DNA of 64,000 nucleotides. Source: Candidatus Latescibacterota bacterium (GTDB lineage Bacteria > Latescibacterota > UBA2968 > UBA8231). Shown one piece after another: positions 1 through 8,276 of the stretch. The notes beneath the pieces are model-generated. The model was not told where the DNA came from, ran no database searches, and was given only the letters and a program-made list of their open reading frames with translations. The position numbers and the translations under genes were made by a program. Each line of letters opens with the position of its first letter. Within the stretch, counting starts at the first letter, position 1. The stretch spans positions 12,125 to 76,124 of the forward strand of contig JAJDYK010000164.1 in assembly GCA_022825185.1 (NCBI GenBank). The letters run 5' to 3'.

Positions 1-2
1 AT

Positions 3-2606
3 TGCGTGCGCCAACTCGTTGCCAATGCCCGCGAGACAGGAACCGGACAGCACTATCTCATCCAACACTCGGCCGGAAGCGGCAAGAGCTTCACCATCGC
101 TTGGCTCGTCCACCAACTCTCCACCTTGCACAACGCCGCTGACCGCCGCGTCTTCGATTCCATCGTAGTCATCACCGACCGCCGCGTGCTCGACCGCCAA
201 CTCCAAAGCACCATACGCCAGTTCGAGCAAACGCTAGGCGTGGTGGAAAACATCGACACCACCTCGCGCCAACTCAAAGACGCCCTCGAAGCGGGCAAGA
301 CGATCATCGTCACCACGCTACAGAAATTCCCAGTCATCGCCGCAGAAATCGGCGCACTGCCGGGCAAGCGCTTCGCCCTAATCGTCGATGAAGCGCACTC
401 ATCGCAGTCGGGCGAGAGCACCAAGAGCCTCAAGACCGTGCTGGCCCCGAAGTCCCTCGAAGAGGCAGAGAGCGAGGAATCCGAGGCCGAGACTCCCGAA
501 GAAGAGCTTGAGAACGCGATCCTGGCCGAGATGGAAAAACGCGGGCGCTTGCCCAATGTTTCGACCTTTGCCTTCACCGCCACGCCCAAGCCCAAGACGC
601 TGGAACTCTTCGGGACCAAGCACCCCGATGGCTCATTCGCACCGTTTCACCTCTACAGCATGCGCCAAGCAATCGAAGAGGGATTCATCCTCGACGTCTT
701 GGAAAACTACACCACCTACACGGCCTATTGGCGGCTGTGGAAGACCGTCGAAGACGATCCGCGCTACGACAAGCGCAAGGCCGCTTTCCTGCTCAAATCC
801 TTTGTCGAACTGCACCCGCACGCCATCGGCGAGAAGGTGCGCATCATGGTCGATCACTTTGCCGAGCAGGTGCAAAATCAGATCAACGGCAGGGCCAAAG
901 CCATGATCGTCACCCGCTCGCGCCTGCACGCAGTGCGGTACAAGCTGGCAGTGGATGAGTACCTCGCTGAGCGGGGATATTCGTTCAAGGCGTTGGTTGC
1001 GTTCTCAGGCACCCTTGACGATGGTGGTCGGTCCTACACTGAGCCAAGTATGAACGGAATCTCAGAGGCGCAGACCGCCAAGACGTTCGAGGGGCCGGAC
1101 TATCGCTTCCTGATCGTCGCCAACAAGTTCCAGACCGGGTTCGACCAGCCGCTGCTGCACACCATGTATGTGGACAAAAAACTCGGTGGCGTAAACGCAG
1201 TGCAGACCCTGTCGCGGCTCAACCGCACACACGCGGAAAAACAAGGCACCATGGTGCTCGACTTCGCCAACGAGTCCGACGAGATCAAGACCGCCTTTGA
1301 GCCTTACTATGAGACGACGCTGTTGTCAGAATCAACCGATCCCAACCTGCTCTACGAAATCCAAACCAGCCTCAGCACGTTCCCCGTTTATGCCCAAACC
1401 GACGTGGACAGTTTCGCCAAAGTCTATTTCGACGGCACAGCCACTCAGGATCAGCTCTACGCCGTACTCAATCCAGTCGTCGCTCGTTTTCAGGAGCTAC
1501 ACGAGGACGAGCGACAGGATTTCCGCAGCAAACTCACGGACTACGTGCGGCTCTATGCGTTCCTCGCACAGATATTGACCTTTGCCGATACCGATCTGGA
1601 AAAGCTCTACGTCTTCGCACGATACTTGCGCCGACTCTTACCTGCCGACCAAGAGGAATTACCACACGAAGTGCAGCAGAACATCGATATGGAATCGTAT
1701 CGGGTTCAGGAGACGGGAAGCGGCAAGATCGCTCTTAAGCGCAAGACGGGGACGCTCGACCCCATCGGTACGAAGGACGCACACGGACATGTACCGGAAG
1801 AAATGGAGACGCTGTCGCGGATTATCGCCGAACTAAACGAGCGCTTTGGCATCGAACTCGGCCCCGAACATCGCGTCACCCTTGGCCAGATGATGGAAAG
1901 GCTCGTTGACGACGCCGCACTCGATGCCGCAGCGCGGGTAAATACGCGCGAAAACGTGCGATTGACCTTCGACCACAAGGTCGAGCAAGTAATCCAAGAG
2001 ATCGTCGATTCCAACTTTGATCTGTACAAGCGCATAACTGACGATCGCGCCTTCGGAGCGGAGCTCAAGAATCACCTCTTCGACCAATATCTCCGCAACC
2101 ATCGCAACGCCGAGGAACTCATCAAACAAGGTGAGTCGAAGACCCTAGAGTTCAAGTCAACGCTGCGCTGGAATCTCAAGGAGGACCGCAGGGACGGTAG
2201 GCGCATCACTCATGCCGCGCTCAAGACAATCGCGGCGTTCTTGAACACGGAAGGCGGGGATCTCTTGCTCGGCGTGGCCGACGACAGTACCGTCGTTGGC
2301 ATCGAACGCGACCGGCTCGACAACGATGACAAATTCATGCTCCATCTCGCGCAGGCCGTGCGCAGCGGACTTGGAGACCGCGCCGGGACGTGCATCGATC
2401 CCAAAATACAAATCGTCGATGACAAGAGCGTCTGCGTGGTGAGTTGCCAGCGAAGCCCAGAGCCTGTCTTCCTCACTTGGAAGGGAGTTGAGACGGAAGC
2501 GGATGGCGACTTCTTTGTGCGCAGCGGTCCGGGAACTGTGAAGTTATCGCCCGATGATGCCAAAGAGTATGTCCGAACCAGATTTGATCAGGTGCGGACT
2601 CCGTGA
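3..2606 (+). CDS. Type I restriction HsdR-like helicase with C-terminal AlbA_2 domain (5' truncated)
   Basis: This is the ATP-driven motor part of an HsdR-like restriction subunit; the 5' end lies outside the window. The reading frame is open to the window edge, and the N-terminal nuclease domain expected of an HsdR protein (usually about 1000 residues) is absent. Counting from the first in-frame GTG (position 6), a Walker A motif (HSAGSGKS) lies at residues 21-28. A DEAH box (VDEAHSSQSGE) and the motif FTATPKPKTLELFG follow, typical of superfamily 2 translocases. The last 160 or so residues (from about 700; GESKTLEFKST, then NTEGGDLLLGVADD) match the AlbA_2/Schlafen-type DNA-binding fold, which is not usual in HsdR. 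No hsdM or hsdS is visible because the gene is cut by the window edge. The helicase call is firm; the system type is inferred. Confidence 0.85.
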   Translation, partial: CVRQLVANARETGTGQHYLIQHSAGSGKSFTIAWLVHQLSTLHNAADRRVFDSIVVITDRRVLDRQLQSTIRQFEQTLGVVENIDTTSRQLKDALEAGKTIIVTTLQKFPVIAAEIGALPGKRFALIVDEAHSSQSGESTKSLKTVLAPKSLEEAESEESEAETPEEELENAILAEMEKRGRLPNVSTFAFTATPKPKTLELFGTKHPDGSFAPFHLYSMRQAIEEGFILDVLENYTTYTAYWRLWKTVEDDPRYDKRKAAFLLKSFVELHPHAIGEKVRIMVDHFAEQVQNQINGRAKAMIVTRSRLHAVRYKLAVDEYLAERGYSFKALVAFSGTLDDGGRSYTEPSMNGISEAQTAKTFEGPDYRFLIVANKFQTGFDQPLLHTMYVDKKLGGVNAVQTLSRLNRTHAEKQGTMVLDFANESDEIKTAFEPYYETTLLSESTDPNLLYEIQTSLSTFPVYAQTDVDSFAKVYFDGTATQDQLYAVLNPVVARFQELHEDERQDFRSKLTDYVRLYAFLAQILTFADTDLEKLYVFARYLRRLLPADQEELPHEVQQNIDMESYRVQETGSGKIALKRKTGTLDPIGTKDAHGHVPEEMETLSRIIAELNERFGIELGPEHRVTLGQMMERLVDDAALDAAARVNTRENVRLTFDHKVEQVIQEIVDSNFDLYKRITDDRAFGAELKNHLFDQYLRNHRNAEELIKQGESKTLEFKSTLRWNLKEDRRDGRRITHAALKTIAAFLNTEGGDLLLGVADDSTVVGIERDRLDNDDKFMLHLAQAVRSGLGDRAGTCIDPKIQIVDDKSVCVVSCQRSPEPVFLTWKGVETEADGDFFVRSGPGTVKLSPDDAKEYVRTRFDQVRTP

Positions 2607-2667
2607 TCCCTAGTCGAGAAAAAATAAGACGATCATGTCTGCCGTAAGGTAAGCATAGAAGTCATAG

Positions 2668-2690
2668 TCGGTGAAGGGGAACCGATTTTT
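2668..2690 (+). terminator. Weak possible terminator after the HsdR-like gene
   Basis: A five-base stem (TCGGT/ACCGA) with an eight-base loop is followed by five T residues, about 60 bp after the stop of the HsdR-like gene and before a convergent operon. The stem is short, so this is only a plausible terminator. Confidence 0.3.
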
Positions 2691-2708
2691 CATAATGCGT
2701 TCCTACTA

Positions 2709-3557
2709 TCACTGGTTGACCTTCAAATTCCATCCACCGCCATTCTTGAGCTTAACATTCATATTTCCCTTTTGATCAGTCCGATACAATTTGTTTCCTT
2801 TTTTCCCACCTCGGGAATGTTTCTTGTACAGCTCAATGGCCTCCGCGTCTGGGTGACCGTATGAGTTCTTACCCACTGACACAATCGTCACCGCTGGATT
2901 CATCGCTTTGACGTGGCCTTCGTAGTAGTACTTCTCATCTCGTGGGTCATCGAAGAACGTGATGGAACCATGGTGGCCTGCGACAAGTATTTCACATGAT
3001 AGATCGCTATTGTCGTAGTCTTTTTGAATTGCATACCGCCACGTCTCCGCATCGCTATCGCCTGTGAGCATCACACTCCCTTCGGTTAGCAAGGAGTTAG
3101 GACTCCGATGTTCGACCTTGAGTACAATCCCTTGTGCGTTAGCATTCTTCGCGAGTCGGTCGTCTTTTGCGCTCAGAAACCAAAAGCGTGTCCGACCGAA
3201 ATCTCGCCATTTCAGCTTTTCTTTTAGGACTCCGCCGACCTTTCGTCTCAACTGCATATACTGCCGGTATTCTGGCGTGTCAGTTGATGTTCCCGGGTAC
3301 CCACTATCCCAGATTTTCCGAATAGGAAAGGATTGGTGTAGCTTAGCGACACCACGGATATGATCAGCGTCTCGATGAGAACAAATGAACGCGTCGAGAT
3401 CAGTGTACCAACCTATCTGCTTAGCGACATATTGGAGTACATCATCTTCGTTCTCATCAGTAATATTGCAGTCAAAGACAAAATTCTTCCCATTCGATGT
3501 CTCGATTAGGGACATGTTTCCTTGACCGACATCAATGAAATGTACGATTGTGCCCAT
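2709..3557 (-). CDS. ComEC/Rec2-like metallo-beta-lactamase-fold hydrolase (last gene of the E2-E1-JAB operon)
   Basis: This is a stand-alone MBL-fold protein of 282 residues, of the type found in the ComEC C-terminal domain. The metal-binding motif SHRDADH is at residues 60-66. A later TGDSD and an AGHHGS segment supply further expected ligands, and a C-terminal SVGKNSYGHP segment is typical of this subfamily. No signal peptide or membrane segment is seen, so it should be cytoplasmic. Its ATG overlaps the stop of the upstream membrane-protein gene by one base (TAATG), which implies translational coupling. In ComEC proteins this domain is thought to be a nuclease. Here, beside a ubiquitin-like ligase/peptidase, it could equally cleave a nucleotide, nucleic acid or another small substrate. 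The fold is certain; the substrate is unknown. Confidence 0.85.
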   Translation of the reverse strand: MGTIVHFIDVGQGNMSLIETSNGKNFVFDCNITDENEDDVLQYVAKQIGWYTDLDAFICSHRDADHIRGVAKLHQSFPIRKIWDSGYPGTSTDTPEYRQYMQLRRKVGGVLKEKLKWRDFGRTRFWFLSAKDDRLAKNANAQGIVLKVEHRSPNSLLTEGSVMLTGDSDAETWRYAIQKDYDNSDLSCEILVAGHHGSITFFDDPRDEKYYYEGHVKAMNPAVTIVSVGKNSYGHPDAEAIELYKKHSRGGKKGNKLYRTDQKGNMNVKLKNGGGWNLKVNQ

Positions 3558-4288
3558 TATTCCATATCTTTCAGTTTTACAACGGCGGCGAAGAAGCTCT
3601 CTGCATAATGATTAGCCTTCTGGCGAACGTAGTTGGGCAGGATATAAGCCAGAACCAGTGTACCTATAGCGATGGCCGTGGAAACGATGGCCCAGAAAAT
3701 GGAGCCATCGTACCGCCCATAGTTAATCCAGCATCCGATGAGACTGACCAAAGCGAGAGAGAGCCAGATATATTGGAACCCTGTAAAGTTACGGGCGAAT
3801 CCGTAATCTTTGTTGTGTAGATTCAATCGCTCCGCCTCTGGTGATTTCCATAAACGGTTGCGAAGCTCACTGACGGCATCATTGATAACGGCCCGGACCT
3901 CGTTGTTATCACCCTCCTCGACAGCTTGGGCGATATCGAGGTTAAGCAACTCTTTGATAGCTTGATACCAGCGCAGCTTCTGTTGTTTAGAGATCGACTT
4001 ATCGTCCGGATGGAGAAACTGATTCGTCGGGGAGTCATGGGGCCAGTCGGGCCACATCCTTTCCTGCAAGCGATTACCGAATGCCGAAGCAACGTGAGAC
4101 GCCAATACCGCGAGGACAGCGGCGAGTCCAACACCCGATAGCAGGAAATTAAGCGGTCCAAGAAACGAAATACCGAAAGCACCAGCGATAGGAAACAAGG
4201 GAAGGACGGATAGTACGGCAGGGATAAACCGAGCCTTTCTCTCGTATGGGTCACTCAGGTTGAAGTAACGAAGCCAACTCTTCGTCAT
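3557..4288 (-). CDS. Four-helix membrane protein of the E2-E1-JAB operon, unknown function
   Basis: I do not recognise a named family. The 243-residue protein has two hydrophobic hairpins: one near residues 20-65 (starting FIPAVLSVLPLFPIAG) and one near residues 170-215 (YIWLSLALVSLIGC, then FWAIVSTAIAIGTLVLAYIL). They are separated by about 100 polar residues rich in charge (DDKSISKQQKLRWYQAIKEL, then EEGDNNEVRAVINDAV) that should face the cytoplasm. The start overlaps the stop of the E2-E1-JAB gene by four bases (ATGA), and its stop overlaps the next start by one base. The position inside the operon suggests a membrane anchor, a target of modification, or a membrane-damaging effector. That role is inference only. 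Confidence 0.75.
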   Translation of the reverse strand: MTKSWLRYFNLSDPYERKARFIPAVLSVLPLFPIAGAFGISFLGPLNFLLSGVGLAAVLAVLASHVASAFGNRLQERMWPDWPHDSPTNQFLHPDDKSISKQQKLRWYQAIKELLNLDIAQAVEEGDNNEVRAVINDAVSELRNRLWKSPEAERLNLHNKDYGFARNFTGFQYIWLSLALVSLIGCWINYGRYDGSIFWAIVSTAIAIGTLVLAYILPNYVRQKANHYAESFFAAVVKLKDME

Positions 4289-6576
4289 TGCGTTGTCCTT
4301 GTCAAAGGGGATGTTCTCTCAGGTGTTCTCACGTAGTATCCAATGCTTTCGGGTTGCCCTACTATCATCATCGTGGCCGGATAGCCATCCGCTTGCATTA
4401 GATCTTCGAGCCATGCGAGAACTTTGAGATCGTCGTTGCCAAGGGTCGTATCGACACCGTCCGGGTGAGAGTGCCATTCCCCAATGTACTCTATCATCCC
4501 ATGTACTTTCTGAGTGAGTGCTTCAACTTTCTCAAAAAGCCCCTCGGATCCCCTGATGTACAACGTAGGCCATTCTTCGCTATCGGGTGGGGAGGGTAAC
4601 GCATCAACGATATAAACGATGCGTCTTTCCATATCGAAGGAGCCCAATAGAACGCCACCTGTTTCGTTGGGAAGTTTGGATTGGCGTAGAGTAGAGAGTT
4701 TCTTGAGCAATGCATCGTCGGTGAGGACTGTCCAACTGTTGATCTGTTTTCGCACCACGGGGGACGGGGACACATTGACTCGTTGGACGACGCCATCGTC
4801 ACTTGAGCGCCAAATCGCCACCGTCGCATCGGTACCACGGATGACATTGCCTATCGCTCGCCCTCCCTGGCTCGCATGGAGAGCCACCATGTGCTGAGGC
4901 AGTCTGCTAGTAATATCACGGCAGGATTGCGCATAGCGATACTGCCGGTCCACATGATCTAGGTGTCCCGATAAGCAGTGGTCGTTCAGAACGGCTCTAT
5001 AGTACTGCATTTCAAGGGCATCAAGAGTAATGTCTCGTTCCTTGTCTTCCGCGAGCAGGACGAGATCTCGCCCAGATGGGGTCAAGAAGAGCGAGATTCG
5101 GCGTGCCGCGCTCTCAGTGTCCCGAGCAAGCATCCTTGCGACGCTCACCGATGTCGACATGTCCAAGATCACATCGGCATCAGCAAGGGCCTTAGACAAC
5201 TTTTGAGCCTGGTTCTCAGGATAAAGTACGTTTACTGGCAGTGCGCTGAACAGATTGACACCCTTCACGATGGTGTTGGCTGATAACGCGACAGCCTCTG
5301 CTTTATTCCACCCCACATAGTTCCCGTCGAGCGCGTGTCTCACTACGTTATGGGGCATCAGAAAATCGTGATCGACCAGCGTCCATGTTCCAAACCCGGA
5401 TCGAGCGAGATTCATGACGACTTGGGAACCGAGTGCTCCTAACCCGACTGTGACGAGACTCATCTCGTCCGCGTGATCTTCACCGTTGAGCCTAGCTGCC
5501 ATCAAGCGATCGACATCATGCGCTACGTTGAGCACATCGACACCCACGGTCTCACCATCCTTGGAGGTGTCCGGCTCTAGAAGAAGACCGACTTGATTTT
5601 CTTGCAAATCCCAAAGGCCGATTTTGATACCGAGTTGGCGAATCTGTAGGCCACCACCACTTTTGTTCTCTTCGGTGTCAAACAGGAAAAACGCCCACAT
5701 ATCAACAACCTCAATCGTGCCGTCGTCATGCCGCTTCTTGGGAAACAGGATGACGAGAAGAAGTTGGGCATCGAGAACAGACCTGTCGCGAGTATGCCAG
5801 ACCCGGAGACGCTCCCTTAGATCAGCAAGGAGATCGAATTTCGCAAGTGCCGTAACGGAGGCGAGGTCCGCAAGTGTCGTCGGCCTTCGATGAATAGCTC
5901 CGTGAGTCTGCGGTTCACAATAATGTACGCTGGCTACTATATCTACGGACTCGTCTTGTAGCTGACCTGTCTTCGCGACCAAAAAAGGCTTCTTGCCATT
6001 TACTGGCCTCACCTGTTCTATGAACAGAGGGACCGAGTCACACTCCCTGAGCTGAGAGGGCGGTGGTAATACAATATGTCCGAGATAGTCCACGAGAAGT
6101 GGCTCTAGGGGTTGGTCGTCCTGATGGAGTTTCCCTTGTCCAGTTAAGGCGAGCCACCTACGGATGTCGTGAACAAATTTTGGTGACGTCCAGCAACGCT
6201 TGAGATCCTCGTACGATCCTTCGTACAAACAGAGGTTGCGAGGGTACTCTTGCAGGTGCAGGTTGAGGTGCGGAACTAGCGGGAAGTCTTCGCGCAGAGC
6301 ATGGATGATCGGGACTATATCATCGGACTTGCAAAACGAGGCGGATATGCGTTCGATGGCCCTAATCGGGTAGTGTTGAACTTGCGCGACTTCTACGTCG
6401 ACGTCAAACACGACGACCTCGACTTCACCTATCCTCCGGCATTCGACGAGCGTGGCAAACTCAATGCGCTTGGCTGATAGACTGAGCGCGAGATCGCGTG
6501 CTTTTAAAACATCAAGCTCGCTAGGCTCGACGCGATCTCCGCAGACGTCGAAGTAGCTCGGCTTCAACTGCGCCAA
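4285..6576 (-). CDS. E2-E1-JAB triple-fusion ubiquitin-like conjugation and deconjugation enzyme
   Basis: One 763-residue polypeptide joins three activities. Residues about 1-160 resemble the prokaryotic E2-like domain, with a likely catalytic Cys116 in RNLCLYEG followed by a conserved tryptophan segment. Residues about 340-600 are a ThiF/E1-like adenylation domain with the nucleotide loop GLGALGS (378-384), the acidic segment LVDHDFL, and a candidate catalytic Cys552 in AQSCRDITS. Residues about 630-750 are a JAB/JAMM metalloprotease with Glu638, His702 and His704 (GEWHSHPDG) and Asp715; the usual serine of the JAMM motif is not conserved (Leu712). E2-E1 fusions with a separate JAB are known from type II CBASS (Cap2 and Cap3). 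Here all three are in one chain and no cGAS-like nucleotidyltransferase is nearby. The start is TTG at 6576 or TTG at 6567; both overlap or abut the upstream MBL gene. Confidence 0.88.
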   Translation of the reverse strand: MAQLKPSYFDVCGDRVEPSELDVLKARDLALSLSAKRIEFATLVECRRIGEVEVVVFDVDVEVAQVQHYPIRAIERISASFCKSDDIVPIIHALREDFPLVPHLNLHLQEYPRNLCLYEGSYEDLKRCWTSPKFVHDIRRWLALTGQGKLHQDDQPLEPLLVDYLGHIVLPPPSQLRECDSVPLFIEQVRPVNGKKPFLVAKTGQLQDESVDIVASVHYCEPQTHGAIHRRPTTLADLASVTALAKFDLLADLRERLRVWHTRDRSVLDAQLLLVILFPKKRHDDGTIEVVDMWAFFLFDTEENKSGGGLQIRQLGIKIGLWDLQENQVGLLLEPDTSKDGETVGVDVLNVAHDVDRLMAARLNGEDHADEMSLVTVGLGALGSQVVMNLARSGFGTWTLVDHDFLMPHNVVRHALDGNYVGWNKAEAVALSANTIVKGVNLFSALPVNVLYPENQAQKLSKALADADVILDMSTSVSVARMLARDTESAARRISLFLTPSGRDLVLLAEDKERDITLDALEMQYYRAVLNDHCLSGHLDHVDRQYRYAQSCRDITSRLPQHMVALHASQGGRAIGNVIRGTDATVAIWRSSDDGVVQRVNVSPSPVVRKQINSWTVLTDDALLKKLSTLRQSKLPNETGGVLLGSFDMERRIVYIVDALPSPPDSEEWPTLYIRGSEGLFEKVEALTQKVHGMIEYIGEWHSHPDGVDTTLGNDDLKVLAWLEDLMQADGYPATMMIVGQPESIGYYVRTPERTSPLTRTTQ

Positions 6577-7691
6577 CCTGCCCGCGGTGCACGCTGGGAC
6601 GTGGCCACAACGCCCGCGCTAAGTGTGCCCTTTTTCAGTGTCGCTTTGTTGTTCCCGATCTCTATTACGACTGGTTTCGGCGCTTTGTCCATCGTGACGA
6701 CGAACTGTCCTCCAAGAGTGCTGACTACATCCTTATAGTAGCGCGCGGCCTGTCGATGTGGTGGCTGCGGGTCGTTATCCTCGTCGCTGCCTGCTAAGGG
6801 AATAGGATTGCTTGTAGAAACAGCAATTGCTCCATCCTGCCCTTTCTTTTCGTACAACTGTGCCACTTTGGGGACGGGTGTCGTCTTGTCTTTTCCCTTC
6901 TCGGGGCCTATAGAAAGATAGCTGCAGTGATGAGGTAGCTTGACGATGTCCCACTCTAGGCGTGAGGTGTTCTGCTTTGACTCTGTGATTTCGACGATCT
7001 GGGTAAGCACCTCGTGAGTAGAATCAGCCAACAGCAACGCCTTGGTCCGAACGCTGTTGACCTCGAAAGTCACTTGTAGCACGAGCGAGTCCTCGTTCCT
7101 ATCCTCGACTGTGTTATCATCCTGGCGGACGGCAAATGGGGAATGAACGAAGAACTCGGCTTGGTGTTTTTGCAAGGAAAACTCAGGCGCTAGTTCTCCC
7201 GCGCTCGTGATCAAGTGAAGCCTTTCGTCGAGCTTGATGCCGTTCTTCTCACACCATTCCTCCAGCCTTTCAGGACGGGAGAAGACACGGATCCCTTTCC
7301 CTTCCCGGAATCGAAATCGAGCTTCCCTCTGCAGAATACGGGCCTCGTCATCGTCAGGGTTCGACTCTGTGATGAGTGCAGCGGGTACCCACATCACGTT
7401 CATTTTTATGCGACCTCCATTCTGGTGCTTTTGGGCATATTCGAGGTGAAAGAAGTCGGTCGCCCCCTTGAAGTGGTCTTTGTCTAGGTGGCTAAACGCT
7501 ACGACATCGAAGTAGTCACGACCCTTCTCCTTGAGGTCAGCCCGGAGTAATTTCGGGAGGTCGCACCTTCGGTCGTCATCGTCGTCTGCGTCCCTAGTAT
7601 CAGCGAAGTCGATGAGGGCCGTACTGCCGCAATCTAGTTCAATCCGACAGCAGTCAGCATTTCCTAGAGAGAACAAGGTCATTGTATGCAT
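6564..7691 (-). CDS. Second ComEC-like metallo-beta-lactamase-fold hydrolase
   Basis: This 375-residue MBL-fold protein differs clearly from the one at 2709. The metal motif SHLDKDH is at residues 67-73, a downstream LLLADSTHE gives the bridging acid, and KLPHHCSYLSIG carries the later histidines. A long insertion (about residues 110-200, including REARFRFREGKGIRVFSR) separates the halves. It has no signal peptide. The ATG at 7691 is set by a strong AGGAGGT nine bases upstream, inside the end of the PIN gene. The 3' end overlaps the E2-E1-JAB gene by 13 bases. Having two different MBL proteins on either side of the conjugation enzyme suggests two non-redundant hydrolytic roles; the substrate cannot be told from sequence. 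Confidence 0.83.
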   Translation of the reverse strand: MHTMTLFSLGNADCCRIELDCGSTALIDFADTRDADDDDDRRCDLPKLLRADLKEKGRDYFDVVAFSHLDKDHFKGATDFFHLEYAQKHQNGGRIKMNVMWVPAALITESNPDDDEARILQREARFRFREGKGIRVFSRPERLEEWCEKNGIKLDERLHLITSAGELAPEFSLQKHQAEFFVHSPFAVRQDDNTVEDRNEDSLVLQVTFEVNSVRTKALLLADSTHEVLTQIVEITESKQNTSRLEWDIVKLPHHCSYLSIGPEKGKDKTTPVPKVAQLYEKKGQDGAIAVSTSNPIPLAGSDEDNDPQPPHRQAARYYKDVVSTLGGQFVVTMDKAPKPVVIEIGNNKATLKKGTLSAGVVATSQRAPRAGWRS

Positions 7692-7697
7692 TTTAAT

Positions 7698-8276
7698 CTA
7701 ACCTCCTATGGCGTCAGCTTTGGCGACACCTGTTTCAAATGATTTGTACAAATCCACAGGCATCAGCCTGGGTGCTGCTAGTTTGCAGAAAGAGGAAAGT
7801 TGCCTTTTCAATTCTGCGAGCACGAGCTTGTCCTCATCCGCTTCCTCAGTGGTAATCACGTTGGCACGAATGGCGAGCTCGAAGAGCCCTAGGGTGTTTA
7901 GGATATGCCCCGTGCCTAGACGAGCTTTGACGAGCTGCAGGAACTTGTGTTGCTCGTCCGACGCGACATACCAGCCTTGGACTTCCGCCATAGCTAAGCA
8001 AGCGGCCTCGCCCCTACCGATCACATGCGTGTGCTCGGCGTAGAGCACGAGTTCGTCAGTACTGGTGAATGCCCGCCGCCGGATATGATCTGCGTCGAAG
8101 GCACGGGCAAGTGCCCGCGAGTAGTCTGGAACTCTGATTTCGGCTTCGACTTCCAGAGGCACGACGAATTCGTAACTGGCCAGCGCACCGAGCAAGTCGA
8201 GCCGGTCAATATGTATTAGGTTGATGAGTACGTTAGCATCGGTCACAACCACATATATTGGATTAAGAGCGCTCAT
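7698..8276 (-). CDS. PIN-domain protein ending in Gly-Gly
   Basis: This 192-residue protein has the PIN nuclease layout. The first strand VVTDANVLINL provides Asp13 and Asn15, VEAEI gives Glu44, GRGEAACLA gives Glu90 and VASDEQH gives Asp107, so the acidic cluster for metal-dependent RNA cleavage appears intact. An extra helical region of about 60 residues follows the PIN fold. The last residues are ADAIGG. A C-terminal diglycine is what E1 enzymes activate, but the codons GGA GGT also form the Shine-Dalgarno sequence of the next gene, so the ending may be accidental. The start overlaps the stop of the XRE-ImmA gene by one base (TGATG). PIN next to XRE-ImmA could also be read as a toxin-antitoxin pair embedded in the operon. 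Confidence 0.8.
   Translation of the reverse strand: MSALNPIYVVVTDANVLINLIHIDRLDLLGALASYEFVVPLEVEAEIRVPDYSRALARAFDADHIRRRAFTSTDELVLYAEHTHVIGRGEAACLAMAEVQGWYVASDEQHKFLQLVKARLGTGHILNTLGLFELAIRANVITTEEADEDKLVLAELKRQLSSFCKLAAPRLMPVDLYKSFETGVAKADAIGG

Noticed and set aside
4285..6576. Reading the E2-E1-JAB gene as a CBASS Cap2/Cap3 pair
   Set aside because: No cGAS/DncV-like nucleotidyltransferase or known CBASS effector lies nearby, and JAB is fused, so a plain CBASS label is not supported.
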